Shown here piece by piece: positions 23,426 to 34,925 of a stretch of DNA of 64,000 nucleotides. Each line of letters begins with the position of its first letter. The first letter of the stretch is position 1. Under the pieces are notes generated by a model. It was given only the letters and a program-made list of their open reading frames with translations, did not search any database and had not been told where the DNA came from. The stretch is from the NCBI GenBank assembly GCA_958298945.1, contig OY282607.1, positions 49,825,020-49,889,019 of the forward strand. Direction: 5' to 3'. Source of the stretch: Atherix ibis. Its lineage: Eukaryota; Arthropoda; Insecta; Diptera; Athericidae. Position numbers and translations under genes: made by a program.

Positions 23426-23729
23426 TGTTATGCACAAATAAATGTCGTTAACTTTAATCGACGATAGAAATTGACCTACGCTATGGATCGAGCTGAAATT
23501 TTTCTGTCGATAATGCTACTTACAAATCTTAACCGACACTACGAGTGCAATTTCTCGGATTTTCTAAGGACTTATTGAACGACCCTCGTAGCATGCAATA
23601 CTGAGAACGTAAATTCAGTTATCGCAGCTTAAAACGTGTGTTCGGGGTCGTAGAATTGCAGTACATCCGCAAATGTCATTTGGATCATTATTATTTTTTT
23701 GATTAATGTACTGGATTCTCAGACAAAAT

Positions 23730-24145
23730 CATTGTGAAATTTTTTACGTGTTCGAGAGGAAGATCCTTTGAAGAATTTTTGCACTCCTACATGAGCATGA
23801 ATGATTTCGGAGCCTATTTAATGACGAGATACTGAAGCGTCACCGCGATTATCCGGTTGGAAATAAAATTAATCTCAATAGATTGCGGTGGACTGGACAC
23901 TTAATTCGTATGGATGACTAGGATCCTGAGCAGAAAGTCTACAGGAGCTCCATTTATAGTCTCAGAAGACGCGCTGGGGCTTGATTTCGGTGGAGCAACA
24001 GCATTAACCAGAACGCCAAAACATGCTGGAAGTGTCGTACTAGAAGAACGCGACATGAAGCCGGGACGTATATAGTTTCTTGATTCAGGAGACCTGGACC
24101 CGGAGTCCAGGTTATTGCGCCATTAATAATGATGATGATTCCAGT
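23730..24145 (+). pseudogene. RTE-like retrotransposon 3' tail
   Basis: The plus strand reads LRWTGHLIRMDD, a stop, then DPEQKVY, and later SLRRRAGA and RTRHEAGT in the same region. This matches the R..RW.GH..RM...DP..KV......G.RR.GRP C-terminal stretch of RTE-like polyproteins. It ends with a GC hairpin (CCTGGACCCGGAGTCCAGG, near 24090-24110) and an AATGATGATGATT run (about 24126-24138). It is 5'-truncated with several stops. It is the best preserved of four such tails in the window. Confidence 0.7.
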
Positions 24146-25280
24146 AGTCTAAGGAGTATATTGATAACATTTGATAGTTTCAAGTCTTCTTAGCTTAGTA
24201 TATTGAGTCCAAGTTAATCGCTTATCTGGATGAAGTCCTGTTTAAGGCACTATGAAGTTCCAAATTAACTCGTCTGTTAATTATTATTCACTTTTCAGCT
24301 CAACAAATAAAAAATAAAGCAAGCGAACACAATCAGTACCTATTATTACTTTGAGATGGAAACGGTCTTTGATGTAAGCAACAACACACGTTGACTAAAA
24401 AGGACTAAGCCCTATGAATTAGCAGAACAACCACAGATAAAACATTTATTTTCTCTAAATTTTAAAGAAAGTAACATCGAAACTGAAGACACTAGTCTAT
24501 CTATGGCCTAGTGTCTTTGTTATAGTATGAAAAAAAATAGAGAATAATTCCTTGGGTGTTGGATAGGGATCAGGAAGATATTAAAATTTAATATTTTCTG
24601 AACCTTAAGTTCCATATATGTATGGTCAATGTATACCTTACTCAGATAGTACATGTTTCAGCTGGGCATGCTTGATGCTAGCTTTTTGGGAAGATTGTGG
24701 GGGGAGTTTGGTGGTGTTTTCGAAATTGGTGCGGAGATGTGCGTTCACACCCATCATAAGCAGAAAAAATCATACCAAAAACATAAGAGGGATAAGAAGG
24801 CACCCGAGGGTTTTAAGTTCTCCATAGGAGGGGTAAGGAAGAAAAAAAATAAAAAAAATAACAAGAAAACAGAAAAAAGTCACAGAGGATTTGGAATAGG
24901 GAATGGGAGCGAAGCTAAAAAGTCGCGAAAATGATAATATATAGGCGAAAAAAAAATCAAAAGCAGATCCCATTCATTGCCTTGCTGATTTGTGCGCCAC
25001 CTCTTTGATAACGCCCAAATCATCAATGCCATCAGTAAGGTCACCATAACATCTTTTGTGATTTTCACCTTTCCCATTCAAAAAAATTGACAAACTTCAT
25101 CTCGCAAGCAAGGATTGGAGATCCTACATATGCTATTGAAAATAATAAGCAGCTATGTAGGACTTCATCTGCAAAAGTACGACTGATAGTCTTAGAATCA
25201 AATGGAATACCATCAATATTTTTATATTATATAAAATGGGATCAACAATATTCTCTTATGGAACTTCAGCTGAAATAACA
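24146..25280. other. Intergenic, no gene seen
   Basis: No coding match was found. It includes a short inverted repeat with 10-base arms, AAGACACTAG (24486-24495) and its complement (24508-24517). A Lys-rich frame at 24653-24934 comes from an A-rich tract and looks like chance. Confidence 0.5.
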
Positions 25281-25282
25281 TA

Positions 25283-25856
25283 CAGTGTCGGACATAACTA
25301 AAGCACGGAGGTTATTTTGCTTGCATTTCATTTTCTCTTCTTCTATTAAATTGATATTTTTTATTGAATGTGTACACATTTTGTGTTTTTTTTATAGAAA
25401 AACGTCATTTGTTATAAATAAAAAAAAAAAAAAAATATTTATTGACAACAACAAAATATAACAAGTCCGATCCCTTCAAATTAAATTTAGAACCGTTAAA
25501 TATCATTTCAGAAATAAATATTTATTGATTTCCGTCCGATCCCTTCAAATTAAATTTAGAACCGTTAAATATCATTTCAGCTATAGCTAATACCTAACAA
25601 TGTAAAACAATAACAAATTCTGCACATGGTGCTTTAGTTTTGTCGCAGTCTATTTTTTATACGTTGTTAATAATCTTGTTATATTTTGTTGTTGTTAATA
25701 AATATTTTTTTTTTTTTTTATTTATAATAAATGACGTTTTTCTATAAAAAAAACACAAAATGTGTACACATTCAATAAAAAATATCAATTTAATAGAAGA
25801 AGAGAAAATGAAATGCAAGCAAAATAACCTCCGTGCTTTAGTTATGTCCGACACTG
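25283..25856. mobile_element. Fold-back element with Tc1-like ends, non-autonomous
   Basis: The 574-bp element starts CAGTGTCGGACATAACTAAA and ends with its complement. TA lies outside on both sides (25281-25282, 25857-25858). The inverted arms run 25283-25465 and 25675-25856, about 182 bp each and almost identical, including a long A/T tract. The about 210-bp centre has a 46-bp direct repeat and a degenerate inner copy of the end sequence (GTGCTTTAGTTTTGTCG, 25629-25645). No transposase is encoded. The CAGTG start, TA target and long arms suggest a Tc1-like non-autonomous element that would need a transposase made elsewhere. Confidence 0.88.
25466..25580. repeat. 46-bp direct repeat in the fold-back centre
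   Basis: TCCGATCCCTTCAAATTAAA plus 26 more bases occurs at 25466-25511 and 25535-25580, apparently identical, separated by 23 bases (period 69). Confidence 0.92.
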
Positions 25857-25999
25857 TATATTTCTAATGGTTAGGTATAAACTGCAACTTAGAAATGACA
25901 TTTCGAAAAATATGAATTTATAATATTATAGTAAGTAGAAAAAAAGAAGCTATTGAATTTTTAAAGGAGCCAAGATGTATGAAAAAAGCATCAAAAAAT

Positions 26000-26225
26000 C
26001 TCCAGGGCAACACTTTTTGCTCTCAAGAAAGGATGCAATATAATTAAGAAAGGAATGGCATTGCTGGATTATGGATTGTTCAGATTGATAGCCAATTGGT
26101 TATCAGGAACAATTTGTTTATTATCTACGAATGGATAGTGTCGTTGTAATAAATTCGATAATTTTACCAAGGATTGATAAGAGTCTATGGGAATATGGAG
26201 AAGTCACTGGTTGATTTAATTAAGA
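26000..26225 (-). pseudogene. Jockey-like reverse transcriptase relic
   Basis: The minus strand, read in shifting frames, resembles the fragment at 11456-11700: GKIIEF, PI.....PIGYQSEQSIIQQC and ASFLRAK. This corresponds to the HQFGFRPEHSTIQECHR..D.I...L region of the jockey RT. Nearly all frames are broken. It was recognised mainly by alignment with the other copy, over about 200 bp. Confidence 0.6.
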
Positions 26226-29039
26226 GATCTACAAAAAAATTGTTTTGGATATTTGCTGTTAATTCAGTTTTGAACTCTTTTTTATTGCAAAGGTAAAATA
26301 TAGAAGATTTAATGTCAAAAAGCTTAAAGCTTTTACACAATTACGTCAGCTTTTAAAAAAAAAATTACCAAATTTCAGTTACCAAAATAATTAACAATTA
26401 CGTCAGACTGTTATTGCAGATACCACTAATTCCGTGTCAGTAGGTGTGATGTCCTTTTATACAAAAGTGTTTGTTTTATGACTTGCCATTAGATGTATAT
26501 TATTTATTAAACTCGGATAATGTTACTGTAGTGGAATGAGACTTAAATTTTTCTTTTGTATGTGCATACTTTTTAGCCATTTTATAATGAAAGTTCGAGT
26601 AAACTCTTCTAAGCAGTTATTACTTTTCAGAGAAAAATTATTTTATGTCATTTGAAATAACAATATACTTTTAATACACTGACATATTTAAATTTATGCT
26701 AAATATAGCAGTTAATATTTAGTTTCTGAATCCAAACAGAACTTTAAAAAAAAACTCTTAAAAAACTAAATAAAGTACAAGAAAATTATGCAATAAATTT
26801 AGAATACTAAACAATAATAATTATATACAATACACATATATATATTTATTTATTTATAGCTAAGAATATATATTAGGAAAGTACCCATTAAAGGAAAGTC
26901 ATGAGATGGTATTACAGAATTATGAAAAAATACTCTTAAGAATGATATTTACTCGGATTATATTATTTATACAATAGTACCATAAATTGATAAAAAGAAA
27001 ATATTTTGTGTGATTCGATTTCATAAATAATCCCAATGTGGCCAAGATAAATTGTGTAGTATTCCTTCGAAATGACTATGCAGCTAGATGACACTTACCT
27101 TGTTTTATCCTGTGTCCATTTGTAGACTTTTATCATTTTGCGCCATTCATTTCGAAGTCACGAAACTTAGGAGAGACGTTTTATTTGGTAGAGATATCAT
27201 AGATCAAAACAAACATTGACAGTCAATGGCAGTTTACCTTATATAGAAGCATTAATGAAACTTTGTAGGCAATAAATTGCCCAGAGGTACCATTTCAGGG
27301 ATAAGCGATTCAGGACTTCCGCTTCCTTTCGATAGTTAAAGTTTGGATAAAAGTCATTCGTGAAAAAAAAAAAAAATTGTTCACGTTAATTTTCGTTTAC
27401 ACTCGTATGGTAACCAAAGTGGTAGTAAATGTGATGAATTCGACTCTACTTTACTATGAGGATTTTTAATTGGAAAAGTTTTATTATCTAGAATATAAAG
27501 TGAATGGAGTACAAGAGCCAGTTTGCTTGTAAGCAAGCACGCAAAAAGTTGATTATGATTTATCTGAACACCTACACTTTATAACAAATCCACTTACCAA
27601 CAAGCATAAGTTCAAGTGTAACGAATATACGAGTACGAGTGTAAACTTAAACAACAAGACATCAAAAATAAATTGCTTTGCTTTTTATTAACTAAACCAT
27701 AATAACATGAATATACACATATGCTTTATTGAGGCCTTTTTTAAACAATGAAATATTTCTGTTAGTTTTTTAAATTTTACAAATAATACGATTACATTTT
27801 TCCTTTGGTTTCTATCCAAAGAATCATAGAAGTTACAATGAGTACATTTTCCCTTTGACATAATCAAATAATTGTTGAAGTAATAAGAGTATTCGTTTTC
27901 AGTGTTTAATTGAGAAGGTAATTCGGAGGTGCTCAATTTCCTTAATAAAAGTAGGCAGGAAATTTTTAAGGTGATGAACAAGTGGGTAGTGTAAAGGCAT
28001 AGATTGAAAGCGTTTCAATAATATTATATTATCAAATTGACATGATCCGCAGGCACTGCAAATTCCTTTGCCAACATGCTTGTACGATCCAATAAGATAA
28101 TTGCGTATTGTCTATCAGTGAATTTTATATAATTTGTAATTATTTCATTGTTAAAGGCATTTTTGGCGTATCAACATAATTATCCGGCTTATCGGATTAC
28201 CAAGCTATTAAATTTACATCAAAAATAGAATGTCGGCTTATAATTACAACCTTTCCTTCCTCTTCCCAATCTCCATAATGAATTTTCTATCATGTACTAG
28301 CTATAATGATTTGTCTAAGGTATTTAAGTAAAATTAAAACTTTTACTCATTTATATTAAATTAAATTGATATAGTTTGAAAATACTAAAGTAAATGATTT
28401 TTTGATTATAAAAACATTTTGCCGTAGGTTAGAATTATTATTGTAAATCAATTTCATATAAGTTTGGTAGGATATGAGTTAGAAGCATCGCGTTACATTA
28501 TTATTGCCAGCGAATTATTTGGAGATTTGATATCACGTGTAATTAAATGTTATTAGGATCCTAAAGCGCGGAGGTCTACTTGGATGAAACAATTTTTGAG
28601 TATATTCAGATTTACTGAAATGTAAGGTCTTGTGTATTACGATAGTTTAATCTAGTAGTAAAATCGTTAGTGTGTTGCACTACCATCCAAAGGTATTCCC
28701 AAAAACCATTTACGTTTCAGGAAAAACATTTGAAAAAGACATCAGCCATCAGGAACACGGAAATGTCAAAGGATAGAAGAACCAATCGCGGATAAACACC
28801 CGAAATGGACATAATGGCCGCTCCTCCTATTGGTCGAAGTATGGCACCGAGTGTATCGACATCTCTCTATCTCTTCTAACACTTTCCAAACGCGCAATGT
28901 GCAGAACATTATGAGAACATTCATAGCTCCATGAGCGCCAGTGCTTGATTCGAAATTTTGAATAATATAATCAAAGCTACTAATATATAGAGAACCTTGG
29001 GATTTTCAGTTCTAATATATTCTGCGTAAGCTTGGATCC
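26226..29039. other. AT-rich intergenic, no gene seen
   Basis: A 97-codon minus-strand open frame at 27688-27981 shows no recognisable motif and no splice or promoter context that I can support. Nothing else was recognised. Confidence 0.45.
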
Positions 29040-29200
29040 TCATCAAGGACGCTTAGTAGCGTCCGAAAGAAGAATCCCTTGAAGAATATAAGGTTCCTCT
29101 CTACGGAGATTAACAATTTAGATACTTATTCAATAATGAAATTTTGGGTGACATACTTAATTCGAATGTATGAAAAAGATTGAAACCGAATAGTCTATAG
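29040..29200 (+). pseudogene. Short RTE-like tail fragment
   Basis: The plus strand reads WVTYLIRMYEKD at about 29148-29183, comparable with W.GHLIRM.EKDP in the better copies at 8.1 and 23.9 kb. It is preceded by a segment resembling their EEF/NNEIL part. It is very short and the assignment rests on this similarity alone. Confidence 0.45.
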
Positions 29201-29524
29201 TGATTAAATTTATAATCAACTTTGGTGCACCAAAATCAATCGCAAGTCTGGTCAATGGTTGCTAAATTAAACAATTAATTTAGTTACTAAATTAAAACAA
29301 TTATAAAAAAAAAATTAGTTTTTATATTTAACCCGCGTACTTTGCTGCGCCAAAATAAATAAGAAAAAACATTTTTTTGAAAAATTCACCTCAATAAAAA
29401 CTGTTGCTAGCATATATTCGCATTAAAATATCCCCACTATAACATGTAGCGAATAACGGCATCAAACTCGATTAATGCATTCTTAAAGTTTTAATTCTCA
29501 TGCATTCGATTTATTATATCAATA

Positions 29525-30813
29525 CGAGGGTCATTCAACAAGTACTTAGCCTACAAAAGAAAAACGAAAATTTTGGAAAGGTGGCAATTTATTTTTCCAC
29601 ATAATCTCCTTCAAGCTCGATACACTTGGCTCAGCGATGCTCTAACTTTTTTAACCCGTCCAAAAAATACATTTTCTCGAGGGAAGCAAAATAGGCCTCC
29701 GTGCTGACGATGACCTCCTCATTCGACCCAAATCTATTCCCGGCGAGTGATTTTTTCAGGTTTGGAAACAAAAAGTAGTCACAGGGGGCAAAATCTGGAG
29801 AGTACGTTGGATGGGGCTGCAATTTGTAGCGCAATTCGACCAATTTGGCCATGGCGACGGCGGAGGTGTGAGCCGGCGCGTTGTCGTGGTGGAACAGCAC
29901 TTTTTTCTTCGCAAAGCGGGCCGCTTTTTCTTCAATTCGACGTCAAATCGGCCCAATAAGTCAGCATAGTAGCGTCCCGTGATTGTTTTACCCTTCTCGA
30001 GGTAATCGATGTGGATCACACCTTGTGAATCCCAGAAAACGGTGGCCATCACCTTTCCGGCCGATCAAACAGTCTTCGCCTTCTTCGGAGCACGTTCGCC
30101 GTGTGAAGTCCACTGTTTCGACTGTTCCTTGGTCTCTGGTATGTACCAGCGAATCCATGTTTCGTCGACGGTCACGAAACGACGCAAGAACTCCGCTGAA
30201 TAGCGCTGAAACAGCGCAAAACACGTCGACGAGGTGGTCCCAAGGTTGCGCTTGTTTTCCGGTGTGAGCAAACGCGGCACATCGCGCCGACAGCTTTCTC
30301 ATGCCCAGTTCTTCGTGTAGAATATGATGCACCATTCCTACTGCGATGCCCACAGTCTCAGCTATCTCGTGAACCTTCAATCGACGGTCTGCCAACACGA
30401 GATCGTGGACTTTTTTAACGTTTTCCTCCGTAGCAGCCGTTTTCGGGGCACCTGGGCGTGGCTCATCAAAAACCGACGTGCGGCCACGAACAAACTCGTT
30501 GAACCAATTCTTGACGGTCGCCATCTAAGGAGAATAGTAACCATACACAGCATCCAAGCGACCTTTGATTTCGCTGCGCGTTTTTCCTTCCAAAAACAAG
30601 AATCTAATCACCGAACGATATTGTTCTTTTTCCATTTTTGTGCAACCGACCGACACGCTCGCTTTCAAAGGCTCTCAAAACAAAACTAATAAAGGGAATC
30701 GACTGAAACTTTGACAGTAGGCTACTAAAAGAATGTACTGCACGGTGGTGAATTTCTTTTGTGACAGCAGTTCCATCGGGCGGTGAGGCTAAGTACATGT
30801 TGACTGACCCTCG
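29525..30813 (-). mobile_element. Family B mariner, copy 1 (defective)
   Basis: The element is 1289 bp. It starts CGAGGGTCATTCAACAAGTA on the left and has the complement with two changes on the right. TA lies at 29523-29524 and 30814-30815. Family B differs from family A in coding sequence, but the outer end sequences are similar. Confidence 0.93.
29589..30635 (-). pseudogene. Family B mariner transposase, multiply interrupted
   Basis: The start is ATG 30633-30635 (MEKEQYRSV). Lesions seen against copy 2 at 53-54 kb are: TAG at 30525-30527 (TCG there); a frameshift near 30280, where GMRKLSARC switches frame to PRLLTPENK; TGA at 30065-30067 (CGA there, a CpG-type change); and another frameshift near 29920 between KKKRPALRRKK and LFHHDNAPAHTS. 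The remaining motifs are VDETWIRWYIPETK, FWDSQGVIHIDYLEKGKTITG, HHDNAPAH and YSPDFAPCDYFLF. D34D spacing is kept between the second and third Asp. GDYVEK would end the protein at 29589. It is clearly dead and older looking than copy 2. Confidence 0.92.
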
Positions 30814-30815
30814 TA

Positions 30816-33195
30816 TATTTAGATTTATATTCCGTTGTTTTTGCTACGACTTCCGTTTCCTTTTTCCGAGATAGTTGAAGTTGGCAGTATTTGTCACTAT
30901 TTTTTCACAATCGACAAAAATTGTTTGTTATCATTTGAAGGAATATTAGTACTAAAATTTAAATTCTATGCGCCACGACACTAAAGGCCATTTGGCGACC
31001 ATTTTCATGCGGTCACCCATCGAAGTGCTTAGCTGCGCCCTGTCCTGCCTAAATTCGCTGATCAGAAATCGACGTCAATTTTCCACGACTATATTAGGAG
31101 CGCTTCATTTTTAATAGTGCGACGGATTTTTCGTGTTTTTAACGAGACTAGCTTACCTCACCATTGTACCTTCAGGTTGGTAGTGAGGTTTGCATTTTGT
31201 GTTTTTTTCGTGATCAGAATAAATTACAATTGATCGCGTTTCTTCATGTTTTTATATCGGTCAACTTCATTTTTGACGATAATCCTAATCGAATTAACGG
31301 TATAACAGCACATAGAGAAGATACACCTACAAATCTACATTTATTTATATATATATATATTTATTCGTTATATTATATATAAGAATGTAGTAAATTACTT
31401 TTGTAAAATCAAATAACTAATTTCAGTTGAATTATATTTTTTGAAGATATAATTTTTTTTTATAGGATTATTTCTTCCATGGTTTGTATATTTTTGATTT
31501 GATTGTACAATTTCTACTGGTATCTATGTGTATGTAAATATAATACTTACAATAGAGTATAAACCTCAGGATTTGCATGTAAAATTCTCTTAAAGTATAT
31601 CTTAAGAATATACTTTAAGAGAATTTTACATGCAAATTAAAAAAAACTAATGACTTTATGGGTCATTAACTGAAGCAAGTCAGAAAATTAAGAGCGGAAT
31701 AATATAGCAAAAATGGTGCCCGCATTGTGCTATAGAAAATTGGGAAAAACAAAGAATATTTCGTTAAATTGGGAAAAACATTATTTTTCACTAAGAATAT
31801 TTCGTTATTTTACTAAAGCACAAGCTCTTACGTATTTGGGAAAGAGATATGACTTCCTGCTATCTAGAAATGGTTTCCTCCTCTATAAATTCCCTTAGAG
31901 TTTTAGTCAATTTTAAATTATTAAATTGAGAAGGATAATATTTTCAAAATAGAAACTGGTTTTATAGTGAAAGTTCAGAGCAGCATAACTTCCATTTTAT
32001 TGTGTAATTTGGAAAGTAGTTAGATTTTGTGCACGTTACTATAATATTTCATAATATTGAATAATTACACCCAAATGGTCTGAAAATACAATTTTTATGC
32101 ACGTGGTCAAAATGTGTATAATAACATAACTTTCTGTACTAGACCCTTTAATATTTTCTCTCTAAATCAAAAATATCTATGTGTAAATTCAAATAACGAA
32201 TACTTAAAAACCAAAAAGTCCAACATCTGAAATTTTTGGATAATATGTAGATATTTTTTTTTGTTAAATATTTTTTACTGAAACATTACACGATAAAGTT
32301 AATTTATGAGTTTGTGAATCATCCAATATTTGAAAACCAAATAATATTAGGATAAAATTGACTTAATTTGTTGTATTTTAAGATTCGAAAAATGTTTTCA
32401 CTAAAATTTCAGTAAATGATCTGGTAATTAGATCATTTATTCCTGTCAATTTGAGGATCGGTCTCTATCTATTTATAACTCAAAAAAAACGACCTTACAC
32501 TAGGTTAAGGAATTGTATACAAATTTGAAAGAATAAAATTCCATAATTTAAAGTAGGTCAAAATAGTTTTGTTCGTGCAAGCTAAAAATTTGGACCGGGC
32601 ACAAAGGTTAAGGAATATAAATGTAAACATTCCTGGATTTTCTTCCTAAGTCCTCAAGAAGCTTACTTTAAAGCGTTTTAATGGTAGTAAAAAAATACAA
32701 CATCTTCTATACATATAGTTGGTCAAATAGTCATATTATAACGCCAAAGGTATGTACACAATTGTAGGATGCTTAAATTACACGAACTCATTTTTCAAGA
32801 ATTGGTGACAAATGTACAACGAATTATACAAAATCAAATTTTTTAATGGATTATTTTTCTAATTATTGATTTATTTACAAATTAGTCATCCCTCTTTGGC
32901 TTGCCTAAAATCTGTCATATCATAGCGTTAATAAAATCAAATTTGGTTGTCAATAAGGATTCGAATTAAATTTTCAGTATATTGTTTCTACAGAGGTTCA
33001 AAAAAAACTCTTTGTTAATTTAAATGTACGATGTACTATGAGTACATATCTCAAAGACATATGATTGCTTTTTTATGAAAAAAAAATTCTTTTTTTTTTT
33101 AAATTTTTACAAATATTTTTAACTACAATATAGTAACAAACAGATTTATATAATAGTTTTAATAAGCATGGGGGGTTATTTCTCCTGCTAGGATT
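30816..33195. other. AT-rich intergenic, no gene seen
   Basis: No coding match was found. It contains the perfect inverted repeat at 31571-31637. Short open frames at 31164-31382 and 31713-31898 carry no motif. Confidence 0.5.
31571..31637. repeat. Perfect inverted repeat, 30-bp arms, 7-base loop
   Basis: The 30 bases at 31571-31600 (starting ATTTGCATGTAAAATTCTCT) are exactly complementary to 31608-31637. The loop is CTTAAGA. No coding context or flanking duplication. Confidence 0.92.
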
Positions 33196-33204
33196 TGCTT
33201 ATAT

Positions 33205-34102
33205 TTTTTTATTTTATTTTATTTAACAGGTTTTTATTTCTATGTTACACATAGACATGAGAACACAGTCGCTCCAATGGAGCATATAGCGGCACTAGAG
33301 ACTCTGTGAATTCTCTCCATCTGCTTCTGTCGTGAGCTAGCCTTTTTATTTCCGACCATGATTTGCCAGTTTGTTGGTGTTCGCGCTCGACTGATCTTCT
33401 CCAAGTGGTCCTTGGACGTCCTCTGCTGTGATTGCCCTGTGGGTTCCAATCTAGTGCCATCCTTGCTATGTCCGTAGGTGGTTTTCGCAAGGTGTGGCCA
33501 ATCCAACTCCATTTCCTGCGTTTGATGTTATCTAGCAGGGGTATTTGCTTCGTGAGAAGAAGCAGCTCATCGTTCGTTATCCAGTTTGGCCAGAATATCA
33601 TGCTTATACGCCTCAAGCATCTGTTCACAAATGTTTGAGGCTTACGAGTCGTGCTGTCTGTTACTTTCCATGTTTCGCAGCCGTACAGCAGGACTGGCTT
33701 GACGTTTGAGTTAAATATTCGAAGTTTGAGTGCTATGGAGAGGTGATTGGAACGCCACACGTTACCAAGTGAGGTGTACGCTTGTCGCGCCTTGTTGATG
33801 CGCGTTTGGATGTCTATTTCAGTTCCACCATCCTTGCTGGGCATGCTGCCAAGGTAACAGAACTTTTCGACATCTTCAACTTGGGTACCGTGTAGCATCA
33901 AGGGTCTCTCGCAGGTGGCGCCGATACGCATCAATTTGGTCTTCTTGATGTTCATTCTCATCCCAACTTCTTCGGCGTTGGAGGCCAGAGCATTCAGTTT
34001 CTCCTGAATGCCGTTGAAGGTGTGGGACATGAGGCATATGTCGTCGGCGTAGTCCAGGTCGTGGAGCTTCTCACGCAGTGTCCACTGGATACCGTTGCTA
34101 TA
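33205..34102 (-). mobile_element. 5'-truncated LINE with 9-bp target-site duplication
   Basis: On the minus strand the element runs from a truncated 5' end at 34102 to a 3' tail of AAATA/TAAAA repeats next to 33205. TGCTTATAT occurs just outside both ends (33196-33204 and 34103-34111). This is the expected mark of target-primed reverse transcription. It lies immediately beyond the C-terminal end of a separate jockey fragment (34133-34925). Confidence 0.85.
33245..34102 (-). pseudogene. LINE reverse transcriptase C-terminal half (partial, open)
   Basis: The frame is open from the truncation point at 34102 to TAA at 33245-33247, about 285 codons with no internal stop. It begins in the RT palm: DLDYADDICLMS, with the catalytic YADD at 34040-34051. 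It then has MRMNIKKTKLM, FCYLGS, KPVLLYGCETWKVT and RKWSWIGHTLRK, with GRPRTTWRR near the end. These are typical of the C-terminal third of endonuclease-plus-RT LINEs of the RTE-like type. I cannot fix the clade. The endonuclease and N-terminal RT are missing because of 5' truncation, so no active protein is possible. The undamaged frame indicates a fairly recent insertion. Confidence 0.88.
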
Positions 34103-34132
34103 TGCTTATATAAAGCTTCAGAATTTGACCAA

Positions 34133-34925
34133 TCACACAACTAATTTGTTAAAATACTGAAGATTTAAATAAAAGTACGCACTAGTAGGAGAAAGCGTTA
34201 GTATTTTAACAAAAAACACACAGTGCAGCCTAAGTTGTCGATCGGTGTTTCTTGATAAGAAAGTGGCAGATAACTCCTGAACAAGGAGATTAGTGTAATG
34301 GGAAAGATGAGAATGGAACTTTCTATAACGTAATCCAGCCACATCAAAAACAAATGGGACTTTAGGATCATGGAGTATAACAATATTACGGACATTAAAT
34401 GTAGCATCGACAATTTTACGAAGTATTACTAAGGGTATTGTATAAAAGTACTTTGCTATTTATTTATAGTAAGTTTATAAAGTTTGTCTAAAAGTCGAAG
34501 TAGTAACTATTTAGTGTGGGTTCTATGTCAAGCATTTGTCTAAGTTCACTCCTAAGTACCGAAATTCGGGTTATTGTTGTTTTTCGCTAACAAAATACCG
34601 CAACACGCTGAAGTTTGATATCAGTGAGTTGTGGTATTTCGATGGTTTAATGGCCGAGAGCAAAAGTCACTTTTGCTCTCCACTTGGCATACTAGTATTG
34701 GAGGATTTGGGTTTTGGCTTAGAGATTTTGGAAAGCGAGTAGGGGACTTTTGCTACTAGAAAGGCAGGTGGTATCATCTCCATATGTTGCAAAGAAGGTT
34801 TTAGAGTAGACTGGAATATCGGATGTATAAATATAAATATTGTAGAGCACAGGCCCAAGTACAGTGCCCTGTGGAATATCAACCAATATTCGAGCGATAC
34901 TGGAGAGTTCATTTGATTCGTTTAC
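34133..34925 (-). pseudogene. Jockey-like LINE 3' part, minus strand
   Basis: On the minus strand, from 34925, the sequence reads RILVDIPQGTVLGPVLYNIY (RT motif B) and then ATYGDDTTCL (motif C, with Gly for the usual Ala). After frame breaks, GLRYRKFHSHLSHYTNLL (about 34340-34270) matches ISRYKKFHSHLSFHPNPL near the C-terminus of the element at 37085-39838. The order and spacing fit a jockey 3' half with several frameshifts and a deletion between the palm and the C-terminus. Confidence 0.8.

Larger units (their letters stand above)
22302..23588 (-). mobile_element. Family A mariner, copy 2 (defective)
   Basis: The element is 1287 bp. It has the family A ends (left CGAGAGTCGTCCAATAAGTC with two changes, right ending TTGAACGACCCTCG) and TA at 22300-22301 and 23589-23590. 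The transposase is frameshifted and its 3' part has been remodelled by an inverted duplication at 22409-22488. Confidence 0.93.

Noticed and set aside
24653..24934. Lys/Asn-rich 93-codon open frame
   Set aside because: Produced by an A-rich tract; no domain and no promoter context.
27688..27981. 97-codon minus-strand open frame
   Set aside because: Composition like the surrounding AT-rich DNA and no recognisable motif; could only be judged with expression or conservation data.
29983..30689. Plus-strand frames rich in Arg/Ser across the family B mariner
   Set aside because: Shadows of the minus-strand transposase; the same pattern appears at 53194-53891.
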